From NCBI RefSeq assembly GCF_014204795.1, contig NZ_JACHMB010000001.1, forward strand, positions 3,844,001-3,908,000: a DNA stretch of 64,000 nucleotides, in the 5' to 3' direction. The stretch's first letter is position 1, and every line of letters begins with the position of its first letter. Origin of the DNA: Nonomuraea jabiensis. Its GTDB lineage: Bacteria > Actinomycetota > Actinomycetes > Streptosporangiales > Streptosporangiaceae. A program made the position numbers and the translations under genes. This document shows, piece after piece, positions 58,161 through 64,000 of the stretch. Under the pieces are notes generated by a model that saw only the letters and a list, made by a program, of their open reading frames with translations, made no database searches and was not told where the DNA came from.

Positions 58161-61148
58161 ATGCAGCCGAGTGTGTCGCTGAGTGGGCCCTGGTATCGAA
58201 TCCAGTCGATCGCAGCGCCCTCGCGAAGCTCGTCGGCCGAGTGGGATTTCGTCACCGTGCTGCCCGCGGTGCTGTCGGCGGCGCAACGCGACCGGCCGTT
58301 CGTCATCGGGTGGCTGTCGCGGGGATCCGGCGCGCCGCTCGAGCTCATCACCAACGCCGGGCCGCTGTCGCCCCCGCGCCAGCCGCGCAGGTCCACCGGC
58401 GCGCCCGGCCGCCCGAGCGGGCCGCAGCCGCTGCTGTTCCCGGGCGGCGCGCGGGGGGTCCAGCTCGACGAGGAGTATCTCGCCGACCTGGCGGACCTGG
58501 TGTGGACGCCGTGCCCGGGCCGCCAGGCGCCGCCGCTGGGGAACAAGGGGCGCGAGTTCGACCCGGACGAGCTGCGGCGGCCGACGCTGTTCGAGTCGAC
58601 GCTGGTGACGCTCATGTCGCGGCCCTTCGCCTGGCTGGTGGTGGCCGAGCCGACCGACCTGCTCGACGCCGAGGTGGCGCACCTGCGTACCCAGCTCAAC
58701 GTGCTCAGGCAGTACGGGGACGCCTCCGAGCGCTCCCGCTTCGACGCCGAGCGGGCCGAGCGGCGCATGCAGGAGCTGGACGCCTTCAGGGAGGCGGGGC
58801 TCTGGAACGTTCGCGTGCTGGCCGGGGGTGCCACCGCCGAGGAGCTGCGGCAGATCGCTCCCGTGCTGGTCGGGTCGGTCGAGATGAGCCATCACCCGTA
58901 CCGGCTGCGCAGCTCGCACGGCGCCGCCTACGGCCTGTCGGAGGCCCTCGCCCTCACCATGCAGGACCCGGCCGACGGCGCCGCCGCCCCGTTCGCCGCC
59001 ACCGCCGGGGCGCTCGCGGCGCTGGCCGGGCTGCCCAGGCGCGAGGTCCCGGGGGTACGCGTGCTCGAGTCGGGCTTCTTCGACGTGACGTCCGAGGCCG
59101 ACGGCGGCGAGCTGGAGCTGGGCGAGATCCTCGACGGGCAGGACAGGGGGGTCGGCACGTTCCGGGTGCCCCTGGCCACGCTGAACCGGCACGCCTTCGT
59201 CACGGGCGCGACCGGCTCGGGCAAGTCGCAGACGGTGCGCCACCTGCTGGAGCAGCTCAGCCGGGCCCGCATCCCGTGGCTGGCCATCGAGCCCGCCAAG
59301 TCCGAGTACGCCGCCATGGCCGGGCGCCTCGACGATCCGGTCACCGTCATCAACCCGTCGGCGCCGGACGGCGTGCCGTTCAGCATCAACCCGCTCGAAC
59401 CCGAGCCCGGCTACCCCGTCCAGGCCCACATCGACATGGTCAGGGCGCTGTTCATGGCGGCGTTCGACGCCGAGGAGCCGTTCCCCCAGATCATGTCGCT
59501 GGCGCTGCAACGCGTCTACGAGGCCACCGGCTGGGACGTCGTCACCGGCGGCGCCGTGCCGGGCTCCAACGTCCCGCCCAGCGTCCCCACCCTCGAACAG
59601 CTCCAGCAGCACGCCATGGACGTGATCAAGGAGATCGGCTACGGCCGCGAGGTCCAGGCCGACGTCGAGGGCTTCATCTCGCTCCGGCTCCGCTCCCTGC
59701 GGGTCGGCTCGGCGGGACGCTTCTTCGAGGGCGGCCACCCCGCCGACATCGGCGGCCTGCTGGAGCGGGACGTCGTGCTGGCGATCGAGGACGTGGCCAA
59801 CGACGAGGACAAGGCGTTCCTCATGGGCACGCTGATCATCCGGATCGTCGAGCACCTGCGGATGCGGGCCCGCCGGGAGAAGTCCCACGAGCTGCGCCAC
59901 GTCATCGTGATCGAGGAGGCGCACCGGCTGCTGCGCGACCGCGGCCACGGCCGGGCCTCCACGCACGCGGTGGAGCTGCTGGCCGGGCTGCTGGCGGAGA
60001 TCCGCGCGTACGGCGAGGGCATCGTGGTGGCGGAGCAGATCCCGACCAAGCTCGTCTCCGACGTCGTCAAGAACACCGCGCTGAAGGTCGTGCACCGGCT
60101 CCCGGCGGAGGACGACAGGAAGCTCGTCGGCGCCGCCATGAACCTCAGCGACGAGCAGTCCCGCCACGTGGTCTCCCTGCAGCCGGGCTCCGCCGCGGTC
60201 TTCGCCGACGGGATGGACCGGCCGCTGCGGGTCCGCGTACCGCTGGGGGAGTCCCGCGAGAAGGTGCTGCCCGGCCCGCCGCCGCCCATCCGCGGCCGCC
60301 GGTCCGCGGCGTGCGGCGCGTCCTGCCGTACCGGGCAGGCGTGCACGCTGGTGGAGCTGCGCGAGGCCGACGTGCTCGCCGACGGACCCGAGTGGGCCTG
60401 GCTGCGCATCTGGTGCGACACGGTCGTGCTCGCCTTCGTCAGCAACCGGCCGCTGCCCGGCGTGCCTCGCGCCCTGGGCGCCGCCTGGGGCGAGCTGCCG
60501 GCCAGGCGCGCCGAGTGCCTGCTGGCGACCCTGATCGAACGCTCGGTGCAGCGGCGCGCCTGGTCGCTGCGCAGCTGGTTCGACCCCGCCCTGCTCACCG
60601 AGAAGGCCGCCGAGACCGCCACGCGGCTGCTGTCCGGGCTCGACGGCGGCGGGGAGCGGCCGGGGGCGTCGTGGGTGATCCCGCAGGTCCGGTGGCTGCA
60701 CGAGGTGGACAGGCTCTTCCCGTACGGCCACCCGGCCCCCAACCTGCGCAGCCCCGCGCCGCCCATGGAGTACGCCCTCTTCCGCCAGCCCTCCAACGGC
60801 AACGGCGCCAACCCCGACCTCGTCCACACCGAACTGCTCGGCCACCGCGCCAAGGCGCTGCGGCACCACCCGCTGTCGATGGAGGTGGACCGGAACCGGG
60901 CGCTGGCCTGGCGGGTCATCCTCGGCGACGACGAGAACGAAGGGGTGCAGCGGGACATCACGACGGTGGCGATCGGGATCGAGTCGTCGGCGCGGCTGCG
61001 GCACGTCGGGCAGACGATGGGGGCGGGGTGGCTGGAGGGCGTGCTGTCGTGGCCACGCCGCTTCGTCCTGCCGTTCGACCACGGCGGCGCCCCGGAGATC
61101 ACCTTCGCCGACACCGCCCCCTCCCCGTCCCTGACCTCCGGGGGCTGA
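58161..61148 (+). CDS. HerA/VirB4-type ATPase
   Basis: Large ATPase of 995 residues. Walker A is GATGSGKSQ (349-357), Walker B is HVIVIEEAHRLL (580-591), and a further conserved segment is VVAEQIPTKLVSDVVKNTALK (about 622-642), typical of HerA translocases. The N-terminal 340 residues form a separate beta/alpha region of unknown role; the C-terminal third (about 715-995) has a Cys cluster CGASCRTGQAC and no recognised domain. The start is ATG 58161 after GGGGAATGA. It is the energy source of the block and would move DNA or protein through or along a membrane partner. Confidence 0.88.
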   Translation: MQPSVSLSGPWYRIQSIAAPSRSSSAEWDFVTVLPAVLSAAQRDRPFVIGWLSRGSGAPLELITNAGPLSPPRQPRRSTGAPGRPSGPQPLLFPGGARGVQLDEEYLADLADLVWTPCPGRQAPPLGNKGREFDPDELRRPTLFESTLVTLMSRPFAWLVVAEPTDLLDAEVAHLRTQLNVLRQYGDASERSRFDAERAERRMQELDAFREAGLWNVRVLAGGATAEELRQIAPVLVGSVEMSHHPYRLRSSHGAAYGLSEALALTMQDPADGAAAPFAATAGALAALAGLPRREVPGVRVLESGFFDVTSEADGGELELGEILDGQDRGVGTFRVPLATLNRHAFVTGATGSGKSQTVRHLLEQLSRARIPWLAIEPAKSEYAAMAGRLDDPVTVINPSAPDGVPFSINPLEPEPGYPVQAHIDMVRALFMAAFDAEEPFPQIMSLALQRVYEATGWDVVTGGAVPGSNVPPSVPTLEQLQQHAMDVIKEIGYGREVQADVEGFISLRLRSLRVGSAGRFFEGGHPADIGGLLERDVVLAIEDVANDEDKAFLMGTLIIRIVEHLRMRARREKSHELRHVIVIEEAHRLLRDRGHGRASTHAVELLAGLLAEIRAYGEGIVVAEQIPTKLVSDVVKNTALKVVHRLPAEDDRKLVGAAMNLSDEQSRHVVSLQPGSAAVFADGMDRPLRVRVPLGESREKVLPGPPPPIRGRRSAACGASCRTGQACTLVELREADVLADGPEWAWLRIWCDTVVLAFVSNRPLPGVPRALGAAWGELPARRAECLLATLIERSVQRRAWSLRSWFDPALLTEKAAETATRLLSGLDGGGERPGASWVIPQVRWLHEVDRLFPYGHPAPNLRSPAPPMEYALFRQPSNGNGANPDLVHTELLGHRAKALRHHPLSMEVDRNRALAWRVILGDDENEGVQRDITTVAIGIESSARLRHVGQTMGAGWLEGVLSWPRRFVLPFDHGGAPEITFADTAPSPSLTSGG

Positions 61149-61223
61149 GCGGTCGCGGCGGCGGCCCTGGGCGATGACGGTGGCGGGTCTCAGCGGTGTT
61201 CGGGGCGTTTGCGGTGGCGGGGC

Positions 61224-61643
61224 TCAGCGGTCGCGGCGGCGTTCGAGGCGCTTGCGGCGGGCCACCTCCCGCCTGTGCTCCGCCGCCTCCCGCCGCCGGG
61301 CCCGCCGGTCGTCCGCCGCCTCCGCCTTCCGGCTCTCCAGCTCCAGCCGCAACGCCTCCTGCGAGGCCGTGCTCCGGCGGGACACCTCGGCCGCCGCCCG
61401 GGCCGCCAGTTTCGCGGCCCGCTTGGGGTTGACCCGCCTGCGCTCCCGCCCCTCCGAAGGGACGGGAGGCGAAGCGGCCGCCCGTTCGAGCAGCGCGACG
61501 CCGTTCCGTCGCAGGAACTCGTACAACTCCGGATCGGTGGGCTCGGACCCGAGCGTGAAACGGGTCGCCCGCACCGTGCCGTCCTCGACGATCTCGAGTA
61601 CGCCGACCCAGAACGGCCCATCCAGATAGACCGACATCGTCAC
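61224..61643 (-). CDS. YjdF-like protein (DUF2992)
   Basis: A protein of about 139 residues. The conserved N-terminus MSVYLDGPFWVGVLEIVEDG and the middle YEFLRRNGVALLERA fit the YjdF family; a long Arg/Lys/Glu-rich helical tail (from about residue 80) ends RRKRLERRRDR. In Firmicutes yjdF is controlled by a riboswitch for azaaromatic compounds, but none is visible here. GTG 61643 follows GGAGGG with seven-base spacing; ATG 61637 and ATG 61658 are alternatives. Confidence 0.75.
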   Translation of the reverse strand: MTMSVYLDGPFWVGVLEIVEDGTVRATRFTLGSEPTDPELYEFLRRNGVALLERAAASPPVPSEGRERRRVNPKRAAKLAARAAAEVSRRSTASQEALRLELESRKAEAADDRRARRREAAEHRREVARRKRLERRRDR

Positions 61644-61818
61644 CACGTCGCCCTCCATGCGCGTATGCCGAAATCACGGCCTGTCGAGGCCGCTTTCCGG
61701 CACACCGGACATCCCATGGAAGGGCGGATACGGTGAAGCTTCGCCCGGGCTACCGACCGGGCCGCGTTTTCGTGTGCGTCTCCAGACTATCGGCCAATGC
61801 CGACTAGGATCCTTGGGC

Positions 61819-63048
61819 ATGACCCAGCTTCCTCTGCGGGCCCAGCTCGCCAGCGCCCTGGGCCGCAGTGCCGCCACGCTGTCCAAGATGACCGGGCGCG
61901 GGGACGGCTCGGTGATCGGTGGGCGAGTCGGCCTGCTGCTTGAGCCGGACCTCCTGCGCAAGCTGGCCCGCGACCGCAAGCTGGCCCTGGTCAGCGCCAC
62001 CAACGGCAAGACGACCACCACGCGGCTGATCACCTCGGCGCTCCTCGAGCTCGGCGACGTCGCCACCAACGCGCTGGGCGCCAACATGCCCGCCGGCCAC
62101 GTCTCGGCGCTCTCCCAGAACAAGAGCGCCCCGTACGGCGTGCTCGAAGTGGACGAGAAATACCTGCCGGAGGTCCTCGACACCACCGGCGCGGGCGTCG
62201 TGTGCCTGATGAACCTCAGCCGCGACCAGATGGACCGTGCCGCCGAGATCTGGCTGCTCGCGCAGAAGTGGCGCAGGGCGCTGTCCGGCAAGCCCACCCA
62301 CGTCATCGCCAACTGCGACGACCCGCTCGTGACCTGGGGCGCCTCCACGGCCGCGAAGGTCACCTGGGTCTCCGGCGGCCAGCGGTGGAAGGAAGACTCC
62401 TGGTGCTGTCCCGAGTGCGGCGGCCCGCTGGACCGTAAGGACGCCGACTGGGCGTGCAAGGAGTGCACGTTCCACCGGCCGGAGCCGCAGTGGGCGATCG
62501 ACGACGAGGTGGCCGTCGACCCGCGCGGGCAGCGGTGGCAGCTCGACATCCAGCTGCCCGGCCTGGCCAACCGGTCCAACGCGGTGATGGCGCTGGCGGT
62601 GGCCGAGGCGTTCGGGGTGCCGGTGGAGCGGGCGCTGCCGCGGCTGCGCCAGGTCACCTCGGTGGCCGGCCGCTACACCACGGTCGAGCGCGACGGCCGG
62701 CACGCGCGGCTGCTGCTGGCGAAGAATCCGGCGGGGTGGCTGGAGGCGTTCGACGTGGCCGACCCGCAGCTGCCGATCATCCTCTCGGTCAACGCCAACG
62801 GCCCCGACGGGCGCGACACCTCCTGGCTGTGGGACGTCGACTACCGCATCCTGCGCGGGCGCCCGGTCTTCGTGACGGGCGAGCGCCGCCTCGACCTGGC
62901 GCTCCGGCTCGAGGTGGCGGACGTGCCGTTCATGCTGTGCGGCTCGTTCACGGAGGCGCTGGCCATGCAGCCTCCCGGCCGGGTCGACGTCATCGCCAAC
63001 TACACCGCCTTCCAGCAGATCCGAACGGAGTTCGGCCGTGCCGTCTGA
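61819..63048 (+). CDS. murT: MurT, lipid II isoglutaminyl synthase ligase subunit
   Basis: Mur-ligase-like subunit of 409 residues that, with GatD, amidates the D-Glu of lipid II. The P-loop is VSATNGKTTTTRLIT. A four-Cys zinc ribbon, CPEC and CKEC within DSWCCPECGGPLDRKDADWACKEC region (about residues 194-215), is characteristic of MurT. The C-terminal DUF1727 domain contains NANGPDGRDTSWLWDVDY. ATG 61819 begins MTQLPLRAQLA; TAGGAT lies eight bases before it, so the message may be leaderless. It overlaps gatD by 11 bases. Confidence 0.95.
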   Translation: MTQLPLRAQLASALGRSAATLSKMTGRGDGSVIGGRVGLLLEPDLLRKLARDRKLALVSATNGKTTTTRLITSALLELGDVATNALGANMPAGHVSALSQNKSAPYGVLEVDEKYLPEVLDTTGAGVVCLMNLSRDQMDRAAEIWLLAQKWRRALSGKPTHVIANCDDPLVTWGASTAAKVTWVSGGQRWKEDSWCCPECGGPLDRKDADWACKECTFHRPEPQWAIDDEVAVDPRGQRWQLDIQLPGLANRSNAVMALAVAEAFGVPVERALPRLRQVTSVAGRYTTVERDGRHARLLLAKNPAGWLEAFDVADPQLPIILSVNANGPDGRDTSWLWDVDYRILRGRPVFVTGERRLDLALRLEVADVPFMLCGSFTEALAMQPPGRVDVIANYTAFQQIRTEFGRAV

Positions 63049-63751
63049 CAGCGCCCTTCGCATCGTCTGGATCTATCCTGACCTGCTGAGCACGTACGGG
63101 GACCAGGGCAACGTGCTCGTCCTGGAGCAGCGCGCCAACCGCCGGGGGATCGCGACCGAGACGATCCACGTACGCTCGGCGGACCCGGTGCCGGAGACGG
63201 GCGACATCTACCTCATCGGCGGCGGCGAGGACCGCCCCCAGATCCTGGCCGCCGAGCGCCTGCGCCGCGACGGCGGCCTCCACCACGCCGTCGCCCGCGG
63301 CGCCGCCCTGCTGGCGGTGTGCGCCGGATACCAGATCATGGGCAGCACGTTCGGGGGCGAGGAGGGCCAGCCGGTCGACGGGATCGGGCTGCTGGACATC
63401 GCCAGCTCCCGCGGTCCCGCCCGGGCGGTCGGCGAGCTGGCCGCCGAGGTGGACGCCGCGCTCAACCTCCCCACCCTGACCGGCTTCGAGAACCACATGG
63501 GCGTCACCCACCTCGGCCCCGGCGTCAAGCCCCTGTCGCGGACCCTCGTCGGGGTGGGCAACGGAGACGGCTTCGAGGGCTGCTACGCGGGCCACGTGGT
63601 GGGCACCTACCTCCACGGGCCCGCCCTGGCCCGCAACCCGGCCCTGGCCGACCTGCTGCTGTCGTGGCGGGTGGGCGACCTGGCGCCCCTCGACAACTCC
63701 CGCTACGACGCCCTGCGCCAGGAACGCCTGGCCGCCGTACTGCCCGGCTGA
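63038..63751 (+). CDS. gatD: GatD, lipid II isoglutaminyl synthase glutaminase subunit
   Basis: Class I glutamine amidotransferase of 237 residues that supplies ammonia to MurT. The nucleophile Cys lies in LLAVCAGYQIMG and the catalytic His in GTYLHGPALARNPAL. The N-terminal YPDLLSTYGDQGNV is typical of the GatD/CobQ-like group. The start is GTG 63038, overlapping murT by 11 bases. The end overlaps the converging oxidoreductase gene by 49 bases. Confidence 0.95.
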   Translation: MPSDSALRIVWIYPDLLSTYGDQGNVLVLEQRANRRGIATETIHVRSADPVPETGDIYLIGGGEDRPQILAAERLRRDGGLHHAVARGAALLAVCAGYQIMGSTFGGEEGQPVDGIGLLDIASSRGPARAVGELAAEVDAALNLPTLTGFENHMGVTHLGPGVKPLSRTLVGVGNGDGFEGCYAGHVVGTYLHGPALARNPALADLLLSWRVGDLAPLDNSRYDALRQERLAAVLPG

Positions 63752-64000
63752 CCGCTCTCCTCGTCGCGGGGGAAGAAGGGCAGCTCGAGGAGGACGCGGT
63801 CGGCGGCGGCGAGGATCTTCGCGGCGTCGTCGACCGGCGGGTGGATGAACTGGTTGATCTGCCGCTTGATCTCCTTCCCTGCGGCGCCCGAGGCCATCAC
63901 CCGGCGGTCCCAGCCCCGGGTGAAGATCCCGCCGGCGCCGCCCAGGTCCAGGCAGGTGACGTACGGGCCGGGGGTGAAGTCGCGCGGCGGCACGCCGAGC
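63703..64000 (-). CDS. FAD-dependent oxidoreductase, C-terminal part (runs off window)
   Basis: The last 98 residues of a pyridine-nucleotide-disulfide/NDH-2-like flavoprotein enter from the right edge. The segment GPYVTCLDLGGAGGIFTRGW followed by DRRVMASGAAGKEIKRQINQF is typical of the C-terminal membrane-binding part of type II NADH dehydrogenase or sulfide:quinone reductase relatives. The last 17 residues (GQPGSTAARRSW region) are encoded antisense to the gatD end, so the natural stop may differ. The N-terminal FAD and NAD motifs are outside the window. Confidence 0.75.
   Translation of the reverse strand, partial: LGVPPRDFTPGPYVTCLDLGGAGGIFTRGWDRRVMASGAAGKEIKRQINQFIHPPVDDAAKILAAADRVLLELPFFPRDEESGQPGSTAARRSWRRAS

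Noticed and set aside
61644..61818. yjdF riboswitch between the YjdF-like and murT genes
   Set aside because: No convincing stem pattern could be drawn by eye; this stretch more probably holds the divergent promoters.

Overview
The window is high-GC actinobacterial chromosome, most likely from a filamentous actinomycete of the Streptosporangiales (Nonomuraea-like). Mycothiol synthase, a GlnR-type regulator, the MurT/GatD amidotransferase pair, an actinobacterial LigD-polymerase homologue and frequent GTG starts with apparently leaderless transcripts all fit. The genus is an inference from gene content. No 16S, origin or complete mobile element is present. The left edge is one exception to ordinary chromosome: a tyrosine integrase ends beside a tRNA-Gly gene, as at the end of an integrated element.

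Layout. 0-9.3 kb: integrase, tRNA-Gly(CCC), dCTP deaminase, a phosphate block (DUF47/PhoU-like plus Pit), mycothiol synthase, a secreted 5'-nucleotidase, MazG-like protein, an orphan histidine kinase and an atypical SDR. 9.3-14.1 kb: two minisatellites, an FAD dehydrogenase, two unknown genes (one a protein built of 21-residue repeats) and an MFS transporter. 14.1-21.9 kb: an arabinan-use operon (LacI repressor, three ABC import genes, GH43, GH51). 22-34.5 kb: membrane protein with a MerR-type promoter, two tandem M28 peptidases, LigD-type polymerase, a broken histidine phosphatase, CstA, a two-component pair, and two MarR genes with clear operators.

34.6-36 kb holds an ECF sigma/anti-sigma pair separated by three tandemly duplicated, ATGA-overlapping minicistrons. 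36-41.9 kb is a four-gene, translationally coupled operon that looks like an ABC importer whose ATPase subunit has lost its Walker A, fused to a STAND/TPR protein whose P-loop also lacks lysine. 41.9-49.7 kb: two-gene VOC/hydrolase operon, 2H phosphoesterase, a frameshifted kinase remnant, GlnR, MoaD-like carrier, LmeA-like protein, a second ECF/anti-sigma pair, a thioredoxin-like protein and a sulfur operon headed by a leaderless cysteine leader peptide.

49.7-51 kb couples a third ECF sigma factor to an alkyltransferase carrying an Ada zinc domain at its C-terminus. 51-61.2 kb is a block of membrane proteins of unknown role around a HerA/VirB4-type ATPase and a coupling-protein-like partner that lacks a P-loop. 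The right end has a YjdF-like protein, MurT-GatD for peptidoglycan amidation, and a partial oxidoreductase.

The best candidates for something undescribed are the minicistron staircase, the degenerate-ATPase operon, the ECF-Ada pair, the HerA-associated membrane block and the 21-residue repeat protein.
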